A DNA stretch of 64,000 nucleotides from Melioribacteraceae bacterium (GCA_024103215.1 JAGFIY010000122.1:1-64000); one strand, 5' to 3'. Positions 18,746 to 28,058 are shown, counted from the stretch's first letter. Program-made: numbers and translations. Notes: generated by a model from the sequence alone, not told the origin.

Positions 18746-19669
18746 ATGAATAAACTCGCTCCTACTGCTGTTATAATTGCCGCCTCCTTATGGGGAATCG
18801 ACGGAATAATTTTAAGACCTTTCTTATATAATTTACCTGTGTCGCTTGTTGTATTTGTCGAAAGTACAATTATTACAATAATTCTTACTCCTTTATTTTA
18901 CAAACAGATCCCTGTAATTAAAAACTTAAACAAGCGTGATTTACTAGCATTTGCCGGCGTTGCTTTCTTCGGCGGTGCGTTAGGAACTATGGCAATTACC
19001 AAAGCTCTTTTCTTCGTTAACTTTGTAAATCTTTCGATTGTTGTTCTTATTCAGAAACTACAGCCTGTTTTTGCAATCAGTCTTGCGGCAATATTTTTAA
19101 AAGAAAAGTTATCAAAGAAATTTTACATATGGGCGGGACTTTCAATTGGAGGGGCTTATCTTCTAACATTCGGCACAAAATTTCCTAATCTTGAAACTGG
19201 AGATACAACTGCCGAAGCTGCTTTCTATGCATTAATAGCTGCACTTAGTTTTGCCGCATCAACTGTTTTAAGCAAACGAGCACTAAGAAATGTAAGTTTT
19301 CAATTGGGAACTTATACACGATTTTTGGTATCTGCGGTTATAATGTTGGTAATTGTTATTTCATTCGGACAAATCGGTCACATCGAAGATATTACATTCG
19401 AACAACTTATGATATTTCTTTTAATTGCATTGACAACGGGCGGACTTGCATTATTTTTGTACTATTACGGACTAAAACGAATCGATGCATCAACAGCTAC
19501 GATATGTGAACTTGCTTTTCCTTTTACAGCGGTGATACTTGAATATCTCGTACACGATAACATTCTTGATATTGTTCAATGGATCGGTGCTGCAATTCTT
19601 CTTTATTCAATTGTGAGAGTGACTAAAATATCTACTCGGAAGAATTTGAAAAAATCAGTTCCTTTATAA
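18746..19669 (+). CDS. EamA/DMT-superfamily permease
   Basis: A 307-residue inner-membrane protein with ten predicted helices arranged as two EamA repeats (about 6-140 and 155-295). Typical family stretches are AALSFAASTVLSKRALRN and ATICELAFPFTAVILEYL. Members export amino acids, nucleobases or other small metabolites; the substrate is not deducible. It is convergent with, and overlaps by 38 bases, the membrane protein on the minus strand. Confidence 0.87.
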   Translation: MNKLAPTAVIIAASLWGIDGIILRPFLYNLPVSLVVFVESTIITIILTPLFYKQIPVIKNLNKRDLLAFAGVAFFGGALGTMAITKALFFVNFVNLSIVVLIQKLQPVFAISLAAIFLKEKLSKKFYIWAGLSIGGAYLLTFGTKFPNLETGDTTAEAAFYALIAALSFAASTVLSKRALRNVSFQLGTYTRFLVSAVIMLVIVISFGQIGHIEDITFEQLMIFLLIALTTGGLALFLYYYGLKRIDASTATICELAFPFTAVILEYLVHDNILDIVQWIGAAILLYSIVRVTKISTRKNLKKSVPL

Positions 19670-20135
19670 TTATTCCCACCATTAGATAGTAAGATAAGTA
19701 CATCAGAACAGCGGAAGTAATCGTTAAATAAACAAAGTTTGCATCTACATATTTTATCCCCCAAATCGAGCCAAATGAAAGCAGAATTGAGATGAGCGGT
19801 TCTATCATCAAGAATATCTTAAACTTTTCCGGAAGAGTTTCAGTAAAGTAAAAAATAATCCCGATCGTTAGAAATATAAATGAAAAACCTATAATGTGGT
19901 TGTGAGTCGTCATTAAAAGTTCATAAAAAGTTTTTGATGATGATTTAGGAATCCCGAACTCATCAATTTCCTCGCTGCCTCTAAATCTTTCAATAGCTCC
20001 TTCCGAAGTGAAAGAAGTTGTATGATTTACAAAAACCAAGCCCATAGATACACCTAATGATAAAACAACTACATAAGTTATGAGAAACTTTTTAATCAGT
20101 GAATCTAGATCTGATAGTTTAATTGTTTTCTTCAT
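19632..20135 (-). CDS. Four-helix membrane protein linked to FMN-binding protein
   Basis: About 167 residues with four predicted transmembrane helices (near residues 18-38, 80-102, 110-128, 135-158). MTTHNHIIGFSF at the second helix carries two histidines that could be heme or quinone-site ligands, but I do not recognise the family. The ATG at 20135 is preferred over a TTG at 20153. It overlaps the FMN-binding gene by 17 bases and follows a porin gene, so it is probably the membrane redox partner of the flavoprotein; this is inference from context only. Confidence 0.65.
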   Translation of the reverse strand: MKKTIKLSDLDSLIKKFLITYVVVLSLGVSMGLVFVNHTTSFTSEGAIERFRGSEEIDEFGIPKSSSKTFYELLMTTHNHIIGFSFIFLTIGIIFYFTETLPEKFKIFLMIEPLISILLSFGSIWGIKYVDANFVYLTITSAVLMYLSYYLMVGIIIKELIFSNSSE

Positions 20136-20661
20136 ATAAAAGATACTCGGCAAGCATTGATAATTTTTGAATTCCCTTTGTGACTGAATTTACCGATATA
20201 GTAGCACCGCTTATACCGTCGATATCTTCACCAACCTTGTATGATGATTTTGAATTCTTTCCCACGAATTGATTGTTCCATGAATCATTACCAACTCCCC
20301 CGCCAATAGTTTCTCTGTATTTAACAATCTTTGAATTGATGATCTCCCCGGTTTTATCAAAAGTTACGCGGAACGTTATCGGAAGAGTTTTGCCAAGAAC
20401 GTTATCAATTATAGATATTGCTTTGAGTTCTTCTCCTTGATATATTTTCCAGACGTATACCGACTTCATAAAAAATCTCTGTTTAACACTTAATTCAATT
20501 TTATTTCTGATTTCGGATGGAATAATAAAATCAGAGAATTCTAACCTCGCACCGGGAAATTCAGAAGCAAGTTTCTTTTCTTCATTATCTTTTATTTCTC
20601 CGGCAGTGAGTGTAATAATTATAAAAAGTACTAAAATCGATATGAGTTTATTTTGTTTCAT
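20119..20661 (-). CDS. Exported FMN-binding domain protein (RnfG/NqrC-like)
   Basis: About 180 residues with a signal peptide (MKQNKLISILVLFIIITLTAGE) and a C-terminal FMN-binding domain. The flavinylation motif DGISGATIS is present, with Thr154 as the residue to which ApbE would attach FMN covalently through phosphate. GGGVGNDSWNNQFVGKNS upstream also fits the domain. Family members carry electrons outside the cytoplasm (NqrC, RnfG, extracellular flavin transfer). I use the ATG at 20661, one base after the stop codon of the porin gene (TGA-A-ATG), instead of 20688. No apbE gene is in the window. Confidence 0.85.
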   Translation of the reverse strand: MKQNKLISILVLFIIITLTAGEIKDNEEKKLASEFPGARLEFSDFIIPSEIRNKIELSVKQRFFMKSVYVWKIYQGEELKAISIIDNVLGKTLPITFRVTFDKTGEIINSKIVKYRETIGGGVGNDSWNNQFVGKNSKSSYKVGEDIDGISGATISVNSVTKGIQKLSMLAEYLLYEENN

Positions 20662-20662
20662 T

Positions 20663-21748
20663 TCAGAACATGTATCCCACACCGACATTGATCAGATCGG
20701 TTTTGCTGTCGTTAAGCTTTACAGTCCTCTGTCCATAATCAAGTTTAAACGCAACACTCTCGAACGGCATAACAGATACACCTATAAGCCACTTTGAAAT
20801 ACTACCAGCTTCTTCTAAAATTCCGTCCGAGACAGTGTGTTGAGCAGTATTATAATTAGTATAACGTATGAATGGAATTACTTGTGTAGTAATCTCAAAA
20901 AAGTTGCCAATGTTATAACCCAAATCGACGTAAAAACCTTGTGATGTTTTTATCTCACCTTCATCGTAGCTGATTCTGCCGAACTCTGCAGTTAGAATTA
21001 CGTTATTAGCTGCATATTTTAGATGTCCTTCGAAAATCATAATCTTATTCGAAGATGAATCACCAACGGCGTTGTTAAATGTTAAACTTGCACCGATAAG
21101 TAATCCCGGGAAACCGGTGTAGTTAATCCTTCCGTTTAACATTCCGCTTTTCGCATTAGCTTGAAAGCCCTTTTGTCTTCCGCTTCTTAGTCCTTGTCGT
21201 AAAATATTTTCTTGCTTCAGTTTATCTGGATTCAACCCTTCCATTAAAGTTAATACATAATCAAATCCGATTGCATTTCCGAACAGTGAAACTCCGTTAC
21301 CAAACCACGTAGTTGGAATTATTCTAATAGCATACTCCGGACGCTCAACACTTAAGAATGTAGGCGGTTCATGAAATTCATTTATAATTCCTACATTTGC
21401 AAGAAGCACACCTGCTTTCAGCCCAATATATTTAGACGGTTTATAACTTACGTAAGCTTGTTCTAGTTCTAACTCCCCTTCATCATCTGCAACGAGATTA
21501 TGCTCAAGTTCTACTTCTGCCATAAATGACCACTGTTCGTTCCAGTGGTAAGAATAAAAAAGTACAAACCTGTGAAAATCTAAAGTTTTCTCGGTTGATC
21601 CGTCATCATATTTTGATACATTATAGTGTAGTTCTCCATAACCTCCTAATTTAGCTTCATCGGAGAAAAACTCATCGAATGATTGTGCGATAAAATTTGA
21701 GCTAAATATTGAAAGAAATAGCCAAAAATTTATGTAGAATCTTTTCAT
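20663..21748 (-). CDS. Porin-like outer-membrane beta-barrel protein
   Basis: A 361-residue exported protein with a signal peptide (MKRFYINFWLFLSIFSSNFIAQ) and alternating amphipathic strands through to the C-terminal LINVGVGYMF, which ends in the aromatic residue typical of outer-membrane barrels. KLGGYGELHYNVSKYDDGS at the mature N terminus and DFHRFVLFYSYHWNEQWSF resemble phosphate-selective-porin/OprP-like proteins of Bacteroidota. It is the first gene of a three-gene operon with the FMN-binding protein and the four-helix protein. Substrate unknown. Confidence 0.75.
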   Translation of the reverse strand: MKRFYINFWLFLSIFSSNFIAQSFDEFFSDEAKLGGYGELHYNVSKYDDGSTEKTLDFHRFVLFYSYHWNEQWSFMAEVELEHNLVADDEGELELEQAYVSYKPSKYIGLKAGVLLANVGIINEFHEPPTFLSVERPEYAIRIIPTTWFGNGVSLFGNAIGFDYVLTLMEGLNPDKLKQENILRQGLRSGRQKGFQANAKSGMLNGRINYTGFPGLLIGASLTFNNAVGDSSSNKIMIFEGHLKYAANNVILTAEFGRISYDEGEIKTSQGFYVDLGYNIGNFFEITTQVIPFIRYTNYNTAQHTVSDGILEEAGSISKWLIGVSVMPFESVAFKLDYGQRTVKLNDSKTDLINVGVGYMF

Positions 21749-21843
21749 TTATAATCCTAGAATAATGATAATTTTATTTAGACTAAATTTAGATAAGGAT
21801 AATAAATTATGCAACATTGTTCACAAAAAAAATATGCTTAATC

Positions 21844-22869
21844 CTATTTTAGGATATAATAGAGAAGATTTATGAAAATGAGTCTAAATCGGGTCGGTAA
21901 TTTTTTGTTTTGTGTATTTTTCCATAAGATTGAAAACACTTTGCGAATTTCCGGAAATAAATCCATCATTATAGTTATATCTTCCGAAAATTGATTCTTT
22001 CGTTTTGCTAAGATTTTTTTGATTAATTTATGAACAAATGGCGCGGCAATTTTGAACCAAACAAAAAGAATAATTGTTGAACGAATCAACATAAAAATCA
22101 CATCATAATCGCTATCCTCAAAGTAACCATTAAACAGATAAGAGAATAATAAAAGTATGCCAAAAAATATTATAATAGCAATTGTTGATTTTCTTTTATA
22201 CCATTTAATTTTCGTTTTATTCTTGTTAAATGATAAAATTTCTTTGTTGTTTTCAACTTCTTTAATTGAAATGATTAAATCTTCTCGATCCAGTAATGAA
22301 GGAATTTTCCCAGATATAAATCCGAATATGATACCTCCTATTGAATGAATAGAGACATAGACTGCTATTATGAACAGACTTAAATCAAAATAATCATCTG
22401 ATGATCGCAGTAATCCGAATTGGGTAAGAATAAACGATGCAAAGTTTGTGACCGATTCCCATAAAGTCATACCAAAGAGTAAAGTGAGAATAATTATTTT
22501 TTGAAATCCAAAAAGTGTTAAAGAAACAAATCCTGTTAATAGTGCAGCAATTCTATAACCAAAATACTTAAAGAAGAATGCTGCAATTACACCTTGAATT
22601 AAAATTGCCGAATATGCTGTAAGCGGGGTGTGAGGACTTACCATTCCTTTAATAACAATTACAGTAAGAGTTGAACGCCAAATATAGGATATTTCCCTTT
22701 TCTGGTAATAAAGCATCGATAAGAAAATCACTGCGGAACCGCCAATAAATAAACCCGTAAGGGGAATTCGAGCAGCGTGAAGAATGCCGCCGAAAGCTGC
22801 TTCAGAAAACGCCCAAAGTGCTGTAGTTCTAATTGCAGCATTATCACTGATATATTTATTCTTATTCAA
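21844..22869 (-). CDS. Polytopic membrane protein of unknown function
   Basis: A 341-residue protein with about seven predicted membrane helices, two of them in the C-terminal half around residues 230-275 after a charged cytosolic loop (EDLIISIKEVENNKEIL). The N-terminal part, ALWAFSEAAFGGILHAARIPLTG followed by more helices, is reminiscent of substrate-binding (S) components of ECF/CbiM-type transporters, but no ATPase or T component is adjacent. I do not assign a function. It is preceded and followed by intergenic gaps and seems to be transcribed alone. Confidence 0.6.
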   Translation of the reverse strand: MNKNKYISDNAAIRTTALWAFSEAAFGGILHAARIPLTGLFIGGSAVIFLSMLYYQKREISYIWRSTLTVIVIKGMVSPHTPLTAYSAILIQGVIAAFFFKYFGYRIAALLTGFVSLTLFGFQKIIILTLLFGMTLWESVTNFASFILTQFGLLRSSDDYFDLSLFIIAVYVSIHSIGGIIFGFISGKIPSLLDREDLIISIKEVENNKEILSFNKNKTKIKWYKRKSTIAIIIFFGILLLFSYLFNGYFEDSDYDVIFMLIRSTIILFVWFKIAAPFVHKLIKKILAKRKNQFSEDITIMMDLFPEIRKVFSILWKNTQNKKLPTRFRLIFINLLYYILK

Positions 22870-22955
22870 CTATAAATACTTTCTACATTATCTAATATTA
22901 GGGATAATAATCGATATGGAAGATATACGTTAATAGGATTAAAATAAATCAAAAA

Positions 22956-23360
22956 TTATGAAACACCTTTCTCTATGAAAAATGCTGCGCAACGTTTATC
23001 CTTAAAATCAAGATGATTATAGAACCAATTTTTAACGCTCTTCAACAACTCTTTATCGACAACGGATCTTCTTTCCTTCTGAAGCCTATCAAAATAATCG
23101 GCTATCTTTCCATAGAATCTGTCGTGTTCAAGTTTATGGGAAATGTAGCCGGGGAATTTGGTCTCGAGCATAAACTTTTCTTCAGTATCAAAATGAAGTC
23201 TTAAATGATCAACTAATTTTCCAAGTAAATCTTTTTCGATTTTCAAATTCTTGATTTCTAGATTATCATAGAGAGCGTTCACCAGATCTATCATTTCTTT
23301 ATGTTGATCGTCAATAATTTTAAATGAAGTTAACTCGTTTTGCGTAATTGTAATATACAT
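22956..23360 (-). CDS. Bacteriohemerythrin
   Basis: About 134 residues folding as a four-helix di-iron oxygen-binding protein. All ligand motifs are visible: IDDQHKEMIDLVNALYD, HLRLHFDTEEKFM, YISHKLEHDRFY and WFYNHLDFKDK, giving the H...HxxxE...HxxxH...HxxxxD ligand set. The ATG at 23360 with agagagg upstream starts the conserved region; the open frame extends to 23435 but that part overlaps the terminator of the preceding gene. Roles in family members are oxygen storage, sensing or delivery, which would suit a facultative or microaerobic organism. Confidence 0.9.
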   Translation of the reverse strand: MYITITQNELTSFKIIDDQHKEMIDLVNALYDNLEIKNLKIEKDLLGKLVDHLRLHFDTEEKFMLETKFPGYISHKLEHDRFYGKIADYFDRLQKERRSVVDKELLKSVKNWFYNHLDFKDKRCAAFFIEKGVS

Positions 23361-23418
23361 CTCAGCCCTCTCTTCATTATTATAGGATTTAGATATCTTA
23401 AAATACGAATTCCTTCGC

Positions 23419-23453
23419 AAAAAAAAAGGGTGCACTTAATTGCGCACCCTTTT
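23419..23453 (-). terminator. Rho-independent terminator of the ZU5-like lipoprotein gene
   Basis: On the minus strand a stem of ten pairs (AAAAGGGTGC / GCACCC plus Ts) with a ten-base loop is followed by about nine Ts, about 25 bases after the stop codon at 23477. Confidence 0.88.
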
Positions 23454-23476
23454 GAAGATCAGTATTGGAGAAGGCT

Positions 23477-24787
23477 TTATCTTGTAAACTGTGCCACTGT
23501 TATTGAAGTGGTATTCGAGTTAAGACTTCCGTTCACAGTATTCACCGTGCCTGCGTTTATAACCCTGCAATTAAAACTTGTGGCATCACCGCTGAATAGA
23601 ACAACTTTAATTTCGTATGCTCCCGTCGGCATTGCTCCAAGACTGTAAATATTTTCCGTTGCTGTACCCTGTGCTGATCTCCAGTCTCTATCCAATTGTA
23701 GACTTCCATCTGCTGAAGTTTTGGCACCATAATAAACGTGCATTCCATTTGGTCCGTACAGGTGTAAATCCACATCAGTTGTGTGTGAGGAATTGTTAAC
23801 CCAAGTCAAAGTGGCTTGAAAGTCACCAGTACCGTAAGTAACAGTTGGAACAGGCCATCCATTTGGTCGGCCTTCAACCCATTCACCGCCACCTGGCAGT
23901 TGGAGTGATGTCCAACCATCACCGTTCGAAAGCGGACCAGTCCAAGTGACTTGTCTACTGATAGTGCCCGAAGCGGGTACTGTATATGTCTCGATTCTTG
24001 GGAGAGTTGACATTGTACCGGGTGTAGTTCTAGTAATCCAAATTTGATATGTTGCTTGAACTAAAATTATGTGTGTGGGTTGTCTTGGCCCGCCAGCCGG
24101 ATATGACCCGGATGATCCAGTATGTCCGATAGGTGGATTTCCAGGCCAAGTCATTTGATATGGATATTTGTAATTTGAGACTGAAGCAACTGTCAGTGTG
24201 TAATAATATCCCGGACTTCCTTGGTACTCAAAGCCACCGTCATAGTCTGTCCTGTCGTCTGTAAATTTTGCTGATGCAGGAAATGTAGCTAAGGAGTAGA
24301 TTCCTAAATTAAGTGCATCAAAATAAATCAATCTTGCTGACGCATCAACTTCAGCTTTAGGGATCATTAACCACTCTTCGTTTAATGCATCATAATAAAC
24401 CACATATACCGCTGAAGGGTTAACATCTTCAGGATAAGGGAGCGACATTTTGACAGGCCATCTAAAATTAAATCCTTCAGGACCAAATTTTGCAGGACTG
24501 CCAATGAACTGTCCACCGCTTGGCAGTGCAGCAGGAGCTTCCACTGGTGATTCTATTGAAAAAGTAACGCTGGCAGATTCGCCTTGTGAATTTTCCGGAA
24601 CTGTTCCAGCAATAACGGAAATTGAAATCCCGGAGTTTGTAGATGTTGTTCCGCCGGCTGTTGATGAAACTGTCATCACCGTTGATTCCGGTTGTGGTAC
24701 TTCCGGACCGCTTGGTGAGTCCTCTTTGTCACAAGCGACAAAGAAAAAAAGCAAAATAATAGTGATAATAGAAAATAATCGTTGCAT
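23477..24787 (-). CDS. Lipoprotein with ZU5-like and DUF2135/YfaP-like domains
   Basis: About 436 residues, surface or periplasmic lipoprotein. The start at 24787 has a strong ribosome site (ggaggagg) and gives a lipoprotein signal MQRLFSIITIILLFFFVAC. Residues about 30-160 (GISISVIAGTVPENSQG, FGPEGFNFRWPVKMSLPYP) look like a ZU5-type domain. The C-terminal part from about 325 has FQATLTWVNNSSHTTDVDLHLYGPNG, the pattern of DUF2135/YfaP-like domains that recall von Willebrand-associated beta folds. No catalytic motif is visible. It is monocistronic, with a clear terminator. Function unknown. Confidence 0.75.
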   Translation of the reverse strand: MQRLFSIITIILLFFFVACDKEDSPSGPEVPQPESTVMTVSSTAGGTTSTNSGISISVIAGTVPENSQGESASVTFSIESPVEAPAALPSGGQFIGSPAKFGPEGFNFRWPVKMSLPYPEDVNPSAVYVVYYDALNEEWLMIPKAEVDASARLIYFDALNLGIYSLATFPASAKFTDDRTDYDGGFEYQGSPGYYYTLTVASVSNYKYPYQMTWPGNPPIGHTGSSGSYPAGGPRQPTHIILVQATYQIWITRTTPGTMSTLPRIETYTVPASGTISRQVTWTGPLSNGDGWTSLQLPGGGEWVEGRPNGWPVPTVTYGTGDFQATLTWVNNSSHTTDVDLHLYGPNGMHVYYGAKTSADGSLQLDRDWRSAQGTATENIYSLGAMPTGAYEIKVVLFSGDATSFNCRVINAGTVNTVNGSLNSNTTSITVAQFTR

Positions 24788-24921
24788 TGCCTCCTCCAAA
24801 TTTCTGTTTTTTCTCCTCTTAAACTTAACTTTGAGGTGGAGATGCAACAATAACGTAGAAAGGCTATTCTCAACCCAGATAGGGACTCATGCGATAGATA
24901 TATAGCACAGATGGACTATAA

Positions 24922-25782
24922 CTAGTCTCTGAAATATTCCACTCCTTCATAATCAACATATCCTACTTTACCATTAAAAAGTACTTCGGCAACTCCGAAT
25001 AAAATTCTTGATATGCCGTCATATTTAATTTCAGATATCTCCTCACCTTTATCATTTATAAGTCCGTATTTTTCTCCAATTCTTACCGGTGCAATTCCGT
25101 GGACAAATTCCCCTAAGCCATCGTATTTAAGATAAGTAATTTCTTCTCCCTTATTATTTATCAATCCCCATTTACCGTTTAACTGTACTTTTGCAAGATC
25201 AGTTTCAAACGGAAATGCCAGATCATAAATTAAGGGAATCACAATCTCACCATCTTTATTTATGTAACCGAACTTACCTCCCTGTTTTACGGGAGCCACT
25301 CCCTTAGAAAAATATCCAGCCCATTCGTACATATTTGGGATTACAAGTTCATTTTCTCTGTTGATATAACCGGCAAAATTATCAATCGTAACAGTGGCTA
25401 AACCTTCGCTGAATCTGCCGGCATATTGATATTGAGTTTCAATTTCAAACTCACCTTTCAGATTTATAAATCCAAATAATGAGTCTTTTGCTACTGAAGC
25501 CCAGCCTTCGCTAAAATCACTAGCTTTTGAAAATGCCGGTTCAATAATTATATTGCCAATGGTATCAATAAACCCAATTTTTTTATCAACTCGAACTCTC
25601 GCTAAACCATCGTTGAATAACCAAACTTCATCATATTCAGGGGCAATCACTTTCGATGAATCCACATTTCTGAATCCAAATTTTTCTTTATTGCCGTCAT
25701 AGAAAGGCAATAATTCAGATTCTTGTGCTATTAGCGTGGTTGAAAAAATTAAAAAAAGGCAAACTAACAAATATCTCTGCAT
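24922..25782 (-). CDS. Secreted WG-repeat protein
   Basis: About 286 residues. A signal peptide (MQRYLLVCLFLIFSTTLIAQ) is followed by about eight WG/KWG repeats of the form GFINxxGExxIxPxYDxAxxFSEGLAxV, for example KIGFIDTIGNIIIEP and GEEISEIKYDGISRILFG. The ATG at 25782 has gaggag upstream, so I prefer it to 25803. WG repeats form beta structures and are thought to bind other molecules; no activity is known. It lies 20 bases downstream of the histidine kinase gene on the same strand. Confidence 0.87.
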   Translation of the reverse strand: MQRYLLVCLFLIFSTTLIAQESELLPFYDGNKEKFGFRNVDSSKVIAPEYDEVWLFNDGLARVRVDKKIGFIDTIGNIIIEPAFSKASDFSEGWASVAKDSLFGFINLKGEFEIETQYQYAGRFSEGLATVTIDNFAGYINRENELVIPNMYEWAGYFSKGVAPVKQGGKFGYINKDGEIVIPLIYDLAFPFETDLAKVQLNGKWGLINNKGEEITYLKYDGLGEFVHGIAPVRIGEKYGLINDKGEEISEIKYDGISRILFGVAEVLFNGKVGYVDYEGVEYFRD

Positions 25783-25825
25783 TATTAACTTCTCCTCTTG
25801 CATGCTTTGTATTAACTAAAATAAT

Positions 25826-27136
25826 TTATCGATGGTCTTGTTCGAGAGGTATTGTAAAAGTAAATTCACTTCCTTTATTAATTTCGGATTTTATGAACAT
25901 CTCACCTCCGAGCCGTTTTACAAACTCTACACATAAATTTGTTCCCAAACCTGTGCCTTTTTCTTGATCTGTTCCCGGTGTTGTAAAGGTTACCGAAGTA
26001 TCCAATATTTTTGGAATGTTTTCTTCTTCGATTCCCATTCCGTTATCACAAACAGAGATTTTCATGAATCCATCGACGATTTCTGCATCAATTTTTACAG
26101 TTCCATTGGGATATGTAAATTTCACGGCGTTTGACAACAGATTTCGCATAATCAAAAATACAATGTTTTTATCTGAATTTAACTTGGGCAAATTGGTGAT
26201 TTGATATTCGAACTTAATATTTTTCTTATGTGCGTTTTGTTGTTGAAGTGAAACTGCATCATCAATTATATCATAGATATCAAACTCTTGAGAAATGAAA
26301 TCTAAATTTCCGGATTGAAGTCTTGCCCAGTCAAGCAATTCTTCAATAAAAGAAAGAACTAATCTTGAAAGATCGTTGACCTTGGTTGCCATCATTTTTA
26401 CTTCTTCGGGAGTAAGTTCTTCCGAATCTTCTTCAAGGATTTGAGTCAATCCCAATATTGCATTGAATGGACTTCTTAAATCGTGAGAAAGAATTTCGAA
26501 AAATTTATCCTTGTTTTGATTTTCTTTTTCCAATTTTATACTGCGTTCTTTTAATTTTGTATTTGTTTCAACTAATTCCTCAGTAGTTCTTTCAAGATGA
26601 GCGAACTCGTTTTGCAGTTCGTTTTCGAATAATGGAATTTGCTCTTTATCAGTATTTTCCTGCTTAATAAAATCAAGTGTAATCAATAATCTCGGTAAAT
26701 CCAAAGATACTTCCGATGAACCGTGAAGATTTATTACTAAATCTTTCTTACTTGTATATTTAGGTTTTAATACCCAATTATTTTTGGATGACCATTTTCC
26801 TGTATTTATAAACTCGTCAATAGCAGATTTCAGACTTTTATTTTGATTATCTTTATGAAATAAATCAATCAATTCGCTGCCGATTATAGAATCGTCATAT
26901 AGATCAAATAAATTTCCTGAAGCATCATTGCAAAAACTTATTTTTCCTTTTGAGTCTAATAATATAACCGGTTCTTGTATTAAATTTGCTAACGTTTCGA
27001 ATTGAATGTTATCTTTGGATTGACGGTATGAGTGATCCGGAATATTTGAATTATTTTTATCTAATTCATTCAAATTATTAAGTAAATACGAAATTTTTTC
27101 TTCGAGATACTTTATAGTCTTATCCAGATCACTCAT
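25826..27136 (-). CDS. Cytoplasmic PAS-domain sensor histidine kinase
   Basis: A 436-residue kinase without membrane segments. Residues about 1-25 form a coiled coil, 50-115 a PAS domain (PVILLDSKGKISFCNDASGNLF), about 170-205 a second coiled coil, then the dimerisation domain with the phospho-acceptor in ILSHDLRSPFNAILGLTQIL, and the ATPase domain with LLSNAVKFTYPNG, VCDNGMGI and GTGLGTNLCVEF. It is built like the kinase at 6795-8081. No response regulator is adjacent; the WG-repeat gene follows it. Confidence 0.9.
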   Translation of the reverse strand: MSDLDKTIKYLEEKISYLLNNLNELDKNNSNIPDHSYRQSKDNIQFETLANLIQEPVILLDSKGKISFCNDASGNLFDLYDDSIIGSELIDLFHKDNQNKSLKSAIDEFINTGKWSSKNNWVLKPKYTSKKDLVINLHGSSEVSLDLPRLLITLDFIKQENTDKEQIPLFENELQNEFAHLERTTEELVETNTKLKERSIKLEKENQNKDKFFEILSHDLRSPFNAILGLTQILEEDSEELTPEEVKMMATKVNDLSRLVLSFIEELLDWARLQSGNLDFISQEFDIYDIIDDAVSLQQQNAHKKNIKFEYQITNLPKLNSDKNIVFLIMRNLLSNAVKFTYPNGTVKIDAEIVDGFMKISVCDNGMGIEEENIPKILDTSVTFTTPGTDQEKGTGLGTNLCVEFVKRLGGEMFIKSEINKGSEFTFTIPLEQDHR

Positions 27137-27162
27137 AAAAATTATTATACTAGTTTAATTGC

Positions 27163-27756
27163 TCAATTAAAATTATAGGCAGCCATTCCGCCGAATGCAA
27201 TTGCACTTGTTATTAAACCTATTACTACATATACGACAATTGTTACAATTATTACTACAACAAAATAACCAGCGTATTTTTCTGGTGGAACATTTTTTAA
27301 TGCCTTAAGACCTAAAAAGAATAGATATAATGAATAAATACCGGCAATTAATGTCAAGAATGAAAGCACTGGAATAATCGAAAAAATTCCACCTACCCAA
27401 GATGCCGTGTACGCAAATGCAACCGCTTTAACGGACGCAACCATATCTTTTGTTCCGCCGAAATTTGGAGCCAGTACATCTGCAATGAATGCAACAACAT
27501 ATACTCCAACCAAGGAAAGGATATAAGTTACAACAGCCCAGATAATTCCATCACCAATGGGCACTTTAAAAGTACCAAATCCGTATGAATGACCAACAAA
27601 ACTGTAACCTATGAAACCTGCAATCGCTGGAATTGCTGCGAGAATAACTACATACTGCGTGAAGATTTGGGAGATTGTCATCGATTCATTTTTGATGACT
27701 TCCCATTCTGATTTTGGAGAAAAAAGAACATTTTTAGCACGTTCGACTAAGTTCAT
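27163..27756 (-). CDS. Yip1-family membrane protein
   Basis: A 197-residue inner-membrane protein with five predicted helices. The N terminus MNLVERAKNVLFSPKSEWEV is the conserved amphipathic lead of bacterial Yip1 (DUF1282-type) proteins, followed by AIPAIAGFIGYSFVG and the helix pair in the C-terminal half. Function in bacteria is unknown. Ribosome site aaggaggt precedes the ATG. It lies 27 bases upstream of the histidine kinase gene and may share its transcript. Confidence 0.82.
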   Translation of the reverse strand: MNLVERAKNVLFSPKSEWEVIKNESMTISQIFTQYVVILAAIPAIAGFIGYSFVGHSYGFGTFKVPIGDGIIWAVVTYILSLVGVYVVAFIADVLAPNFGGTKDMVASVKAVAFAYTASWVGGIFSIIPVLSFLTLIAGIYSLYLFFLGLKALKNVPPEKYAGYFVVVIIVTIVVYVVIGLITSAIAFGGMAAYNFN

Positions 27757-28058
27757 ATTACCTCCTTATTTTGTGAATGCAAAAGAGCCCTCATTAATAT
27801 CTTCTAATATACACTAAATCCAAATAACTTGTAATAGCATCGTTTTTTCTTTTATTTTCTAAAATAAACGAATGTGTGAGGTTTCACTTAAAGACTCAGT
27901 AAAAAATTTTTATAGTCGGGACGCATTTCTAAAATAAGCAGTCTATTTATTCTCGTGCTGTAAAATATCTATAATTGATTATAACTTATTGATTTCATTT
28001 TTTAAGTAATTATAGAAATTTCTATAATGTATTGATAATTATTTCTTCGCGATGTAGT
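27757..28058. other. Intergenic region with a 20-bp palindrome
   Basis: About 300 AT-rich bases between two minus-strand genes. Besides the leader of the Yip1 gene's promoter region, the only structured sequence is the palindrome described separately at 28009-28028. No gene is supported. Confidence 0.5.
28009..28028. repeat. Perfect 20-bp palindrome
   Basis: ATTATAGAAA followed directly by its reverse complement TTTCTATAAT, 30 bases downstream of the M28 peptidase stop codon. It could be a weak hairpin or a dimeric-protein site; no T tract follows, so it is not a standard terminator. Confidence 0.4.
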
